From the NCBI RefSeq assembly GCF_025060375.1, contig NZ_JANXCG010000030.1:1-36449 (forward strand): a DNA stretch of 36,449 bases. The letters run 5' to 3'. Below, piece after piece: positions 7,177 to 14,686 of the stretch (within the stretch, counting starts at the first letter, position 1; each line of letters starts with the position of its first letter). The notes under the pieces are model-generated. The model was not told the DNA's origin. It did no database searches and saw nothing but the letters and a program-made list of their open reading frames with translations. The translations under genes were made by a program, and so were the position numbers. This stretch comes from Meiothermus sp. Its GTDB lineage: Bacteria; Deinococcota; Deinococci; Deinococcales; Thermaceae.

Positions 7177-8498
7177 CGAATCCCTCCTAGGGTGGCGGTC
7201 AGGTCGGTTCCCAAGGCGACGTGTAGGGCCAGACCAGCAAGCTGGGCTTGGGCGGTAGCGGCCTCCAGATTGCGCCGGGCTTGCCGTAGACTCAGCTCAG
7301 CAGCCTGCACCTCCACTGCGGTGCCGGTGCCGGCTTGGAGACGGGCTCGAGCGGTGCTCAGATTTTGTTCGGCAGCCTTGAGAGCACTCTGCGCTGCGGC
7401 AACGCTCGCTTTCGCGGTTAGGAGATTCTGGTACTTCTGGCGCACGTCCAGCTCAGCGGTTTTGCGAACCGAGTCCAAGGACAGCTCGGCGGCCTTGAGG
7501 GCGGTCTGGGCCGAGCTAATCCGGCTTTCGGCGGATGGGTCGGCGATGGGGAGGTTGAGCGAGAGGCCCACCGCCCAGCCCTGCTGGGTACTGCTCCCCT
7601 GCACCAGGGGAACTCCTGCAGAGAGCGATAGGGTGCCGTTTTTTAGGTTAAGACCGGCCGAAAGGCTGGCGCTGGCGCCGCTATAGCCCGCGCTCAACGC
7701 GGCGTTGGGCAGGAGCCGGTCCCGCTGGGCGCTGGCCAGGTTGGCCTGGGCCTCCTCGAGGCCCAACGCGGCCCGTAGCACATCCGGCCGCTGAGCTAGG
7801 GCCCGTTGTATCAAGACATCGAGCCCCTCGCTGGGCAGCTCGGGTTCCTGGGGGGCGGTGCTCGGCAGGCCGAGCTGCTCGGGGCGCAACCCCAGGGTGC
7901 TGGCTAAGGTGAGGCGGGCCAGCTCCAGCGCCCCTTGGGCGCTCACCAGCCCTGAAAGGGCGCTGTCTAGGTTTTGCTGGGCGGTGAGCAGGTCGCTTAG
8001 GGTGGCGCTGCCGGCCTGGTTCTGGGTCCGCACGATTTGGAGCTGCCGCTCCCGCAAGGCCACCGTGGCTTGGGCGATTTCCAGGTCGGCCTGGGCTTGA
8101 CGCAGGTTGAAGTACTGGGTGCAAACGCTGAGGTAGAGGTTGTTGCGGGCCTCCCGACGGGTTAGATCGGCGCGCCTTAGGCCCCGCTCGGCGCTGGCCA
8201 CGGCGTCAGCGCTGCTCGACCAGGGAAACACCCCCAGGCTGGCGGTGGCTGAGAGGGAGAGGCTGCTGCCGCTGGGTTCCCGTAGGACGTATTCGGCTCC
8301 ACCCGAGAGGCTAAGCCCACGTGCAGCCAGGGCCGCCTCGAGCTGCCGGACTGCGCTTTCGTAGGTTTGGTCGGCGCTTTGCCAGTCCAGCGTTCGGGGC
8401 AGGGCTTCCAGCGACTGGGAGAGGGTTAGGCTTCCTTGGGCTAGGCCCGGGGGGGCCAGGGCCAGCAGGACAACGAGGGGAACAAAAAGTCGCTTCAA
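7173..8498 (-). CDS. TolC-family outer membrane efflux protein
   Basis: A 441-residue TolC-family protein. I place the start at TTG 8498, where the message reads GGAGGTACCGC then TTG AAG CGA and a clean signal peptide (LKRLFVPLVVLLALAPPGLAQ) follows; the frame is open upstream but without signal features. Both halves have beta-strand regions rich in alternating Ser/Leu (about residues 70-105 and 270-325) inserted between long helices with G-x-x-x-x-x-V/L-x-A turns. It should form a trimeric outer-membrane channel for a type I exporter or RND/ABC pump. No pump gene is nearby. The second, shorter TolC-like gene is coupled to it. Confidence 0.88.
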   Translation of the reverse strand: MKRLFVPLVVLLALAPPGLAQGSLTLSQSLEALPRTLDWQSADQTYESAVRQLEAALAARGLSLSGGAEYVLREPSGSSLSLSATASLGVFPWSSSADAVASAERGLRRADLTRREARNNLYLSVCTQYFNLRQAQADLEIAQATVALRERQLQIVRTQNQAGSATLSDLLTAQQNLDSALSGLVSAQGALELARLTLASTLGLRPEQLGLPSTAPQEPELPSEGLDVLIQRALAQRPDVLRAALGLEEAQANLASAQRDRLLPNAALSAGYSGASASLSAGLNLKNGTLSLSAGVPLVQGSSTQQGWAVGLSLNLPIADPSAESRISSAQTALKAAELSLDSVRKTAELDVRQKYQNLLTAKASVAAAQSALKAAEQNLSTARARLQAGTGTAVEVQAAELSLRQARRNLEAATAQAQLAGLALHVALGTDLTATLGGIR

Positions 8499-8578
8499 GC
8501 GGTACCTCCGCGTTTGGTATGTTCGGCGACTCCCGTGTATGCGCCCAGTACAAGATATGTAGGTTTGGTGAAGGCGCA

Positions 8579-8608
8579 TTGGTCCCAAGGCGGATCTCTT
8601 GCTACAAT
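8579..8608 (+). promoter_or_regulatory. promoter upstream of hairpin-rich region
   Basis: TTGGTC (8579-8584) and TACAAT (8603-8608) are 18 bases apart on the plus strand. A transcript would begin near 8615, right before the hairpin series at 8618-8701. There is no start codon with a ribosome site close behind, which favours a non-coding leader or RNA. Confidence 0.45.
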
Positions 8609-8614
8609 GGGCCT

Positions 8615-8735
8615 AAAATCCTGGTTACAGGATAGGCAGGGGCTTTTGCCCAGCTAAAAAGCTGAGCATGGAGAGGCTGGGCAACCACCGGCTGTTGCCC
8701 CGGCCTGCGGCCCGGACCTGCTCCGCGCTGTCTTT
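8615..8735 (+). ncRNA. candidate structured RNA or leader upstream of sox operon
   Basis: Downstream of a promoter-like element, the sequence folds into nested perfect stems. ATCCTG(8618-8623)-GTTA-CAGGAT(8628-8633) is a 6-bp hairpin. TTGCCCAGC(8646-8654) pairs with GCTGGGCAA(8676-8684), a 9-bp stem over a 21-nt purine-rich loop. GGGGC(8639-8643) pairs with GCCCC(8697-8701), enclosing the second stem. An alternative CAGCTAAAAAGCTG hairpin (8651-8664) competes with the 9-bp stem, as in switching leaders. I compared it by memory with SAM, TPP, cobalamin, Moco, glycine and fluoride riboswitches and found no match. It could also be a chance fold in GC-rich DNA. Confidence 0.35.
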
Positions 8736-8745
8736 ACCTTAAGTA

Positions 8746-8783
8746 ATAACCATCTTCGTTTTTTGTTATAACAAATTTGTTAT
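8746..8783. promoter_or_regulatory. overlapping AT-rich palindromes, candidate sox operator
   Basis: ATAACAAATTTGTTAT at 8768-8783 is a perfect 16-bp palindrome, and TTTGTTATAACAAA at 8762-8775 is a perfect 14-bp palindrome sharing a half-site with it. A further half-site, ATAACC, lies at 8746-8751. The ATAAC half-site recurs in a spaced palindrome before the sulfide dehydrogenase gene (16000-16016). The centre lies about 100 bases before the predicted soxW transcription start, which suits an activator or a looping repressor. The cognate regulator is not encoded in the window as far as I can tell. Confidence 0.5.
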
Positions 8784-8842
8784 GGCTCCAAAGAACGGGC
8801 TCCATGGGGCTCTCTTGCCTTTGGTAATTGGGAGCCAGGCCC

Positions 8843-8871
8843 TTGACGCTTGTACCCCCACTCCGTATAAG
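8843..8871 (+). promoter_or_regulatory. sigma70-type promoter for the sox operon
   Basis: TTGACG (8843-8848) and TATAAG (8866-8871) are separated by exactly 17 bases. The soxW ATG follows at 8888, so the leader is about 10 nt. This is one of the best -35/-10 matches in the window. Confidence 0.7.
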
Positions 8872-8887
8872 CTGAGGCCGTGTTGTC

Positions 8888-9334
8888 ATGAGAACGGTAG
8901 CTGTTTTCGCCTTGGGCCTGGGGGCCCTCCTCACACCGGCCTTGGCGGGCCCGGTGGTGGACTTTGACCGTTGGTACCCTTATCCCCAAGCCCAGCAGTA
9001 TGCCCAAGCCTACCGCCGCATTCTGATGGTCTATTTCTGGGGTCATGGCTGCCCCTACTGCGAGCAGATGAACACCTTTGTCCTTTCAGACGGGGCTGTT
9101 TCCCGAATTCTGGCCCGCAGGTATGTGGTGGCGAGCGTGGACGCGCACAGCCCCGAGGGCCAGTCCCTCTCGCGCCAGATGCGGGCTTTTGGTACCCCCA
9201 CCTTTGTCTTTCTGGTACCCCATGAGGGTGCCTGGAAAGAGATAGGGCGGCTGTTCGGCAGCCGCCCTCGGGCGCAGTTCCTGCGCGAGCTCGAGCAGTT
9301 CTGCGCTAAAGCGGGAGGTGAAGGTTGTGAATAG
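8888..9334 (+). CDS. soxW: SoxW-like periplasmic thioredoxin
   Basis: A 148-residue thioredoxin-fold protein with a signal peptide (cleavage near ALAG, residue 20) and the redox motif CPYC at residues 55-58 in FWGHGCPYC. The expected cis-proline is in FGTPTF. SoxW proteins are thought to keep the SoxY carrier cysteine or other Sox cysteines reduced, fed with electrons by a CcdA/SoxV membrane transporter; such a transporter closes this island at 20088. It is the first gene of the operon, directly behind a good promoter, and overlaps soxY by 8 bases. There is no Shine-Dalgarno, in keeping with the short leader. Confidence 0.85.
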   Translation: MRTVAVFALGLGALLTPALAGPVVDFDRWYPYPQAQQYAQAYRRILMVYFWGHGCPYCEQMNTFVLSDGAVSRILARRYVVASVDAHSPEGQSLSRQMRAFGTPTFVFLVPHEGAWKEIGRLFGSRPRAQFLRELEQFCAKAGGEGCE

Positions 9335-9794
9335 GAGAAAGTTTCTCAAAGCTTCGGCGGGCGCCCTGGCCGCTTCCGTGGTGGTCGGCCGGGTAGGTTC
9401 GGCGCTGGCCCAGGGCGGGCTAGAGGGCGAGGACATCGCCAACCTGGAGAAGGGCCTTCAGGCCAGCCTGGGCAAGGGCTACAAAGACCTCGTACCCTCC
9501 CAGGCCATCAAGCTGACGGCCCCCGCCATTGCCGAGTCGGGAGCGAACGTCCCGGTGGAAATCGAGGTCAACCTGCCGGCCGAGCAGGTCAAAGCCATCC
9601 ACTGCTTCTGCGACAAGAACGCCAACCCCCTGCTCTTCAGCTTCCAGCTCCTCGGTGGAGGGGTGTTGCCCTACTACGCCACCCGCGTGCGCGTGGCCGA
9701 GACTGCGCCGGTGCGGGCGGTGGTGGAGACCAAGGATGGCAGGCTGCTGGTGGCCTCGCAGGGCGTTCGGGTGACGGTAGGAGGCTGCGGTTAG
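9327..9794 (+). CDS. soxY: SoxY, sulfur-carrier subunit
   Basis: SoxY carries the sulfur substrate covalently on a C-terminal cysteine while SoxXA, SoxB and SoxCD act on it in turn. The 155-residue protein ends in VGGCG, the hallmark swinging arm GGCGG/GGCG. It has a twin-arginine signal (NRRKFLKASAGALAAS), so it is exported folded, as expected for the SoxYZ pair. I chose the GTG at 9327 because GGAGGT (9314-9319) is correctly spaced for it; a GTG at 9318 overlaps that site. soxZ follows after 17 bases. Confidence 0.95.
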   Translation: MNRRKFLKASAGALAASVVVGRVGSALAQGGLEGEDIANLEKGLQASLGKGYKDLVPSQAIKLTAPAIAESGANVPVEIEVNLPAEQVKAIHCFCDKNANPLLFSFQLLGGGVLPYYATRVRVAETAPVRAVVETKDGRLLVASQGVRVTVGGCG

Positions 9795-9811
9795 TTTCGG
9801 AGGTTTGAACC

Positions 9812-10132
9812 ATGAACATCCTGATTCGCTTCAATCCAGCCAGGCCCAAAGCCGGTGAGGAAGTTCGCGTGCAGATTGTGATTCAGCACCCCATGGAGCC
9901 CGGTACCCGCCGGGACGCCAGCGGGAAGCTGATACCGGCCGACCACATCAACGAGCTGACCGTACTTTTTGACGGGCAGCCGATTGCCACGGTGAAGCCC
10001 GGCCCTGGCACCAGCGCCAACCCGCTCTTCGCCTTCAAGATGAAGGCCGCCAAGGCTGGCCAGATCAAGGTCGTGGCCAAGGATCTAACCGGGAAGTCCG
10101 GTGAGCGCACCGCCGACCTAGCCCTGGCCTAA
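9812..10132 (+). CDS. soxZ: SoxZ, partner of SoxY
   Basis: A 106-residue immunoglobulin-like protein that binds SoxY to form the periplasmic SoxYZ carrier. The opening MNILIRFNPARPKAGEEV, the HPMEPGTRRD loop and the closing GKSGERTADLALA are typical of SoxZ. It has no signal peptide of its own and is expected to be co-exported with the Tat-targeted SoxY. GGAGGT lies 8 bases before the ATG. soxA starts 11 bases after its stop. Confidence 0.95.
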   Translation: MNILIRFNPARPKAGEEVRVQIVIQHPMEPGTRRDASGKLIPADHINELTVLFDGQPIATVKPGPGTSANPLFAFKMKAAKAGQIKVVAKDLTGKSGERTADLALA

Positions 10133-10143
10133 GGAGCACGCCC

Positions 10144-10935
10144 ATGGGCCGCTTCTGGCGTCTTCTGGCGGCCTTGGCCCTGGCCCTGGGGGCCTTGGGG
10201 GCTTCGGCCCAGGAGGAGGATGATCCGGTAAAGGAGGCGGAGAAGCAGAAGAAGCAGCTCTTGGAGCAGAGCGGGGGCATCCTTCCCAGCGACCTGTACG
10301 TCCAGCAAGGAGAGGAGCTGTTCAAGGCCAAACGGGGGCCCAAACAGGCCAGCCTCGAGGCCTGCGACTTCGGCCGGGGGCCGGGTAGGCTCGAGGGGGT
10401 GGTGGGCCGGCTGCCCCGCTACTTCTTTGACACCCGACGGGTAGAGGACCTGGACTCCCGAATCCGCACCTGCATGATCCGGCTCCAGGGCTTCCGCCCC
10501 GAGGAGATCCGGCGCAGCGAGGTGGTGGCCATCGCCTTCTACATCGCCTCGCTCTCCAACGAGCAGACGATGTACGTGCGGCCCCTTATGCCGCAGGAGA
10601 AGAAGCTCTACGAGCTGGGCGAGAAGCTCTTCTACCTGCGCGCTGGTCCGCGCGACATGGGCTGCGCCTCGTGCCACGTGACCTACGTGGGCCGCCGGGC
10701 TGGGGTGCTGCCCTACTCCGACCTCTTGGGAGACAAACGGGTAGCCAGCCACTGGCCGGCCTTCCGCTACTCCAACGACCAGGCCTGGACCATGGCCGAC
10801 CGCATCCGGGCCTGCTACGCCAACCTGGGGATGCCCGCGCCGGACTTCTATTCCGAGCCCATCATCGCGCTGACCCTCTTCATGAACGCGCAGGCCAGGG
10901 GGGCACGGATGGACCTGCCGGGGTTCATACGCTAG
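10144..10935 (+). CDS. soxA: SoxA, cytochrome c subunit (copy 1)
   Basis: SoxA is the catalytic half of SoxXA, which oxidatively joins thiosulfate to the SoxY cysteine. The 263-residue product has a signal peptide (to about residue 22), a single haem c motif CASCH at 174-178, and the conserved cysteine Cys224 (RIRACYANLGM), which in the family is the haem ligand modified to persulfide. The N-terminal haem site of dihaem SoxA is absent; instead Cys74 and Cys110 may form a disulfide as in mono-haem types. AAGGAG precedes the ATG. soxX follows. A second copy lies at 13872. Confidence 0.93.
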   Translation: MGRFWRLLAALALALGALGASAQEEDDPVKEAEKQKKQLLEQSGGILPSDLYVQQGEELFKAKRGPKQASLEACDFGRGPGRLEGVVGRLPRYFFDTRRVEDLDSRIRTCMIRLQGFRPEEIRRSEVVAIAFYIASLSNEQTMYVRPLMPQEKKLYELGEKLFYLRAGPRDMGCASCHVTYVGRRAGVLPYSDLLGDKRVASHWPAFRYSNDQAWTMADRIRACYANLGMPAPDFYSEPIIALTLFMNAQARGARMDLPGFIR

Positions 10936-10945
10936 GAGGTGGAGG

Positions 10946-11521
10946 GTGCGTCGGTTTTACCTGATCGCTTTGCTGGCCTTCCTGGGCCCGGCCAGTGGCC
11001 AGCCGGGCCCCGTCTACATCACCCCTGAGCTCCAGCGGCTCATCCAGGCAGGTGGGCAAAACTACGCCAACGTGCTTTTGAGGCAGGCCCCGGACCAGGC
11101 ACTCTGCTCCATCCACCGCAACCGCTTGCCCCCGGAGGTGCTGGGCTCCTTCATTGAGGAACAGCGCCGGCTCATCAAGTACCCCGAGGGGGGGCGGCTG
11201 ATGGGCGACTGGAAGCGGGGTGAGGCCATCTACAACACCCTGGCTCGAGGCAACTGCTTCTCCTGCCACGTGGGCTCGCCCCTCAACATTGGCGGCAACG
11301 TAGGGCCTAGCCTGGAGAAGTACGGCCAGAGGGGTACCTCGGAGGCTGTTCAACGCTATACCTACGAGGTGATCTACAACCCTTGGGCCTACTTCCCCTG
11401 CACGGTGATGTACCGCTTCGGCCACGGTGGGCTTCTGAAGCCCGAGGAAATCGCCGATGTGGTGGCCTACCTGCTTGACCCTTCCTCGGACTTCAACACC
11501 AAACCGGCGCTGAAGCGCTGA
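10946..11521 (+). CDS. soxX: SoxX, cytochrome c subunit (copy 1)
   Basis: SoxX is the small electron-accepting subunit of SoxXA. This 191-residue protein has a signal peptide ending near SGQP, one haem motif CFSCH at 104-108, and a likely distal methionine at Met155 in PCTVMYRFG. Cys54 and Cys152 are conserved between the two copies here and may pair. The start is GTG at 10946 with AGGAGGT about 5 bases upstream. At ~190 residues it is of the longer SoxX type. It sits 10 bases after soxA and 8 bases before soxB. Confidence 0.93.
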   Translation: MRRFYLIALLAFLGPASGQPGPVYITPELQRLIQAGGQNYANVLLRQAPDQALCSIHRNRLPPEVLGSFIEEQRRLIKYPEGGRLMGDWKRGEAIYNTLARGNCFSCHVGSPLNIGGNVGPSLEKYGQRGTSEAVQRYTYEVIYNPWAYFPCTVMYRFGHGGLLKPEEIADVVAYLLDPSSDFNTKPALKR

Positions 11522-11529
11522 GTGAAAAA

Positions 11530-13281
11530 TTGCGGCTTCTTCCCACTGCGTTTGTGGGGGAGAGGGGGACTTCTACGACTCGACGCGAACTGGCACGGTT
11601 TCTGCTGGCCCTTGGCTTAACCTCTCCTAGGGCCTTTGCGCAGGCCATGGACCGCCCGGAGCGGCTCTACGACGTCCCGCCCTTTGGCGACGTGACCCTG
11701 CTTTTCAGCACCGACCTGCACGCTCAGCTAAGGCCCCACCACTTCATGGAGCCCCCCAACCTGCTGGCCCCCAAGCCGCTGGAGGGTCGGCCCGGCTACC
11801 TGGCCGGGGAGGCCATGCTGCGCTACTACGGCATCCGGCGGGGGAGCCTGGAGGCCTATGTTTTCTCCTCGGTGGACTTTGCGGCCCTGGCCCAGCGTTT
11901 TGGGCCCATGGGCGGGGGGGCCCATATCGGCACCCTTATCCGCCGTCAGCGGGCCGCCGCGGGGGAACGCCGCACCTTGGTGCTGGATGGAGGCGATAAC
12001 TGGACCAACTCCGGCATCTCCTTGCTCACCAAGGGGCAGGTCATGGTGGACTGGATGAACCGGGTGGGCTTCGACCACATGGTCTTTCACTGGGAGTACA
12101 CCCTGGGCCGGCCCCGGGTGGAGGAGCTGGTCAAAGAGCTCAAGGCCCAGGTGGTGAGCTTCAACATCGTGGATGACCTCTTCGGCGACCCCATCTACGA
12201 ACCCTACCGCATCCACGAGATAGGGGGCTACAGCCTGGCCATCATCGGCTCTACCTTCCCCTACGTGAAGGTCTCCCACCCCGAGGAGTTTTCCGAGGGG
12301 CTTTCCTTCGGCGTGCGGGAGAAGGAGCTACAGCGCTATGTGGACGAGCTGCGGGGCAAGGGGGTAGACGCCATCGTGCTTCTCTCCCACAACGGCGTCC
12401 CGCTGGACTCGGCGATTGCCGAGAGGGTCAGCGGCATTGACCTGATTCTCACCGGCCATACCCACGACTATACCCCCCGTCCAGCCCGCTTCGGGAACAC
12501 CTGGCTGGTGGCGGGTGGGGCTGCGGGTAAGGCGGTGGTCCGGGTGGACCTCAAGCTTAGGAAGGGGGGCATTCAGGAAATCCGGCAGACCGTGCTGCCT
12601 GTGGCGAGCAACCTAATCCAACCCGATGCCGACCTGGTGGAGTTTGTGGAGGGAGCCTATGCCCCCCACAAAGCCTACCTGGACGAGGTGCTGGGTACAG
12701 CCGAGACCCTCATCTACAAGCGCGACTCCACCTACTCTACCTTCGACGAGCTCTCGGGCCGGGCCATTCAGGCCTTCTACCCCGAGGTGGAGGTGGCCTT
12801 CAGCCCGGGCACCCGCTGGGGTACGGCCATCCTCCCGGGCCAGCCCATCACCATGGACCGGTTGCTGGCCTACACCGCCTTCACCTACCCTGAGGTGTAC
12901 GTCTTCAAGCTCAAAGGGGAGAGGCTTTTGGCCGTCCTGGAGGATGTGGCGGCCAATGCCTTCAATCCCGATCCCTTCTACCAGCAGGGAGGGGATATGA
13001 GCCGGGTCTACGGACTTGCCTACGACCTGGCGGTGAATGCGCCCACCGGCCAGCGCATCCGCAATGTGGCCATACGGGGGCGGCGGCTTGACCCGAACCG
13101 CGAGTACGTTGTGGCGGCCTATGGGGGTCGGCTGCAGCGCAGCGGCACCATCCTGGAGAAGTACACCCCCAGGCCCATCTATGACATCATGGCGGAGTAC
13201 ATCCGTCAGCTCAAAACCGTTAGTGTCCCACCTCGCCCCAGCATGCGGGTGCTGGACCATCGCTATGTACTGCCTGGCTGA
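11530..13281 (+). CDS. soxB: SoxB, dimanganese thiosulfohydrolase
   Basis: SoxB cleaves the terminal sulfonate as sulfate from SoxY-bound intermediates in the periplasm. The 583-residue protein is a calcineurin-like/5'-nucleotidase two-domain enzyme. Metal-binding motifs are visible in order: STDLHAQL (60-67), DGGDNW (153-158), HWEYTLG (187-193, the SoxB variant of NHE), SHNG (286-289) and GHTHD (309-313). The N-terminal segment contains TTRRELARFLLALG, a Tat-like signal. The start is uncertain: TTG 11530 fits the frame but has only a weak ribosome site; GTG 11554 is an alternative. Coupling to soxX (8-base gap) may drive translation. Confidence 0.93.
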   Translation: MRLLPTAFVGERGTSTTRRELARFLLALGLTSPRAFAQAMDRPERLYDVPPFGDVTLLFSTDLHAQLRPHHFMEPPNLLAPKPLEGRPGYLAGEAMLRYYGIRRGSLEAYVFSSVDFAALAQRFGPMGGGAHIGTLIRRQRAAAGERRTLVLDGGDNWTNSGISLLTKGQVMVDWMNRVGFDHMVFHWEYTLGRPRVEELVKELKAQVVSFNIVDDLFGDPIYEPYRIHEIGGYSLAIIGSTFPYVKVSHPEEFSEGLSFGVREKELQRYVDELRGKGVDAIVLLSHNGVPLDSAIAERVSGIDLILTGHTHDYTPRPARFGNTWLVAGGAAGKAVVRVDLKLRKGGIQEIRQTVLPVASNLIQPDADLVEFVEGAYAPHKAYLDEVLGTAETLIYKRDSTYSTFDELSGRAIQAFYPEVEVAFSPGTRWGTAILPGQPITMDRLLAYTAFTYPEVYVFKLKGERLLAVLEDVAANAFNPDPFYQQGGDMSRVYGLAYDLAVNAPTGQRIRNVAIRGRRLDPNREYVVAAYGGRLQRSGTILEKYTPRPIYDIMAEYIRQLKTVSVPPRPSMRVLDHRYVLPG

Positions 13282-13296
13282 AGGAGGTTCGCTTTT

Positions 13297-13869
13297 GTGA
13301 AAGGGAAGCGGTTGTTGTTCTGGTTTGTGGTAGCTGTGCTTTTGGGGGTGGCCCTCTCGCAGCAGAGCCCCTTTCAGCAGCGGGTGAACCAAGCCATTCA
13401 AAGCGGGGGGCCGGAATTCCAAAGGAGCATGCAACAGGACCCAGACCAAGCCCTTTGCTCCCAGTACCGCGACAGACTACCCGCGGAGCTGGTGCCAGCC
13501 TTCCTGGAGCGGCAGAGGAAGCTCATCAAGTACCCCGCCGATGGGAAGCTAATGGGGGATTGGAAGAAAGGGGAGGAGCTTTTTACCAACCCCCGCAAGG
13601 GCAATTGTTATGCCTGCCACACGGGCGATCCCAGGGAAGCGGGGGCTGGCAACATGGGGCCTGGCCTGGTGGGGTACGGCGCACGGGGCACCAGCGAGGC
13701 GGTGGTGAAGTACACCTATGACAAAATCTACAACGCCTGGGCCTCCATGCCCTGCTCCCTCATGTACCGGGCCGGCTACCACGGCATCCTGAGCCCGGAG
13801 GATACTGCCCACATCGTGGCCTTCCTGCTTGACCCGGCTTCGCCGGTGAACGCCAACCTCAAGAGGTGA
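13297..13869 (+). CDS. soxX: SoxX paralogue, cytochrome c subunit (copy 2)
   Basis: A second 190-residue SoxX with a signal peptide, haem motif CYACH at 104-108 and likely ligand Met156 in PCSLMYRAG. It is co-linear with the first copy over nearly its whole length, sharing the DPDQALCS, LIKYP, LMGDWK and GTSEAV blocks, but has clearly diverged, so the duplication is not recent. The start is GTG at 13297 behind AAGGAGGT. Here the order is soxX then soxA, the reverse of the first pair. Together with soxA2 it would form an alternative SoxXA complex. Confidence 0.92.
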   Translation: MKGKRLLFWFVVAVLLGVALSQQSPFQQRVNQAIQSGGPEFQRSMQQDPDQALCSQYRDRLPAELVPAFLERQRKLIKYPADGKLMGDWKKGEELFTNPRKGNCYACHTGDPREAGAGNMGPGLVGYGARGTSEAVVKYTYDKIYNAWASMPCSLMYRAGYHGILSPEDTAHIVAFLLDPASPVNANLKR

Positions 13870-13871
13870 GT

Positions 13872-14675
13872 ATGCGTAGAAACCGCTTGTACCGCGTGTT
13901 GGGGCTGGCCTTGCTGGGGTTCGCGCTGGGGGTGGCCCTGACCCAAAGCCAGCAGGAGCTTGACCCCTACAAGGAGGCCGAGCGGCAGCGGGAGCTGTTC
14001 CGCCAGACCGCAGGGATTCTGCCGGGTGAGCTCTACGCTGCTCAGGGTGAGGAACTGTTCTATGCCAAGCGGGGGCCCAGGCAGGTGAGCCTTGAGGCTT
14101 GCGACTTTGGCCTGGGGCCGGGGAAGCTCGAGGGGGCCCTGACCCAGCTGCCCCGCTACTTCGCCGACACCAGGCGGGTAGAGGATCTGGAAACCCGCAT
14201 TGTGAGCTGTATGGTTCGGCTCCAAGGCTTCAGGCTTGAGGATATCAAGCGCGACGAGGTGAAAGCCCTGGTGGCCTACGTGGCCTCTAAGTCGAGCGAG
14301 ATGCCCATCAACGTGGTGCCCCGCACCTCGCAGGAGGTCGCCATGTACAACCTGGGCCGCGAGCTCTGGTACCACCGGGCAGGCGACCGGGATATGAACT
14401 GCGCCATCTGCCATGAGAGCTATGCGGGCCGCAAGGTGCGGCTCTCGCCGGTGCGCAGCCCGCGCCAGGGGCTTTCCAATGAGTGGCCGGCCTACCGCTT
14501 TGAGGCCGATAAGCTCTACACCTTGCAGGACCGCATCGCTTTCTGTTACGAGTCCATCGGCATTCGCCCACCCGTCTACTACTCTGAGCCCTACATTGCC
14601 CTCTCCATGTACATGCTGGCGGAGGCCACCAAGGGCAAGAACAGGTTCACTGAGATGCCGGGTTTTACCCGCTAG
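13872..14675 (+). CDS. soxA: SoxA paralogue, cytochrome c subunit (copy 2)
   Basis: A second mono-haem SoxA of 267 residues. It has a signal peptide, haem motif CAICH at 177-181 and the family cysteine Cys225 in DRIAFCYESIG. The N-terminal cysteines matching Cys74 and Cys110 of copy 1 are kept in SLEACDFG and RIVSCMVRLQG. I prefer ATG 13872 because GAGGTG lies about 5 bases upstream; a GTG at 13866 overlapping the soxX2 stop is the other option. It differs from copy 1 around the haem and active-site cysteine, which may tune substrate or redox potential. Confidence 0.92.
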   Translation: MRRNRLYRVLGLALLGFALGVALTQSQQELDPYKEAERQRELFRQTAGILPGELYAAQGEELFYAKRGPRQVSLEACDFGLGPGKLEGALTQLPRYFADTRRVEDLETRIVSCMVRLQGFRLEDIKRDEVKALVAYVASKSSEMPINVVPRTSQEVAMYNLGRELWYHRAGDRDMNCAICHESYAGRKVRLSPVRSPRQGLSNEWPAYRFEADKLYTLQDRIAFCYESIGIRPPVYYSEPYIALSMYMLAEATKGKNRFTEMPGFTR

Positions 14676-14686
14676 AGGAGATGGCT

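Larger units (their letters stand above)
8499..8887. other. regulatory intergenic region between tolC and soxW
   Basis: This 389-base gap separates the divergent TolC pair from the sox island. From left to right it contains the TolC leader, a plus-strand promoter (8579-8608), a hairpin-rich stretch that may be a structured RNA (8615-8735), a cluster of AT-rich inverted repeats (8746-8783) unlike the GC-rich surroundings, and the promoter directly in front of soxW (8843-8871). A 66-codon minus-strand frame (8734-8934) overlaps soxW and has no coding character. Confidence 0.6.

Noticed and set aside
8615-8735. Known riboswitch (SAM, TPP, cobalamin, Moco, glycine, fluoride)
   Set aside because: The stems are real, but conserved consensus bases of these classes, as far as I recall them, are absent. 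I kept it as an unclassified structured candidate.
8734-8934. 66-codon minus-strand gene between tolC and soxW
   Set aside because: It covers the soxW promoter and start, and its N-terminal part is the complement of soxW codons. No ribosome site fits.
12613-13449. 278-codon minus-strand frame opposite soxB and soxX2
   Set aside because: It spans two genuine genes in the other strand and is a compositional shadow.
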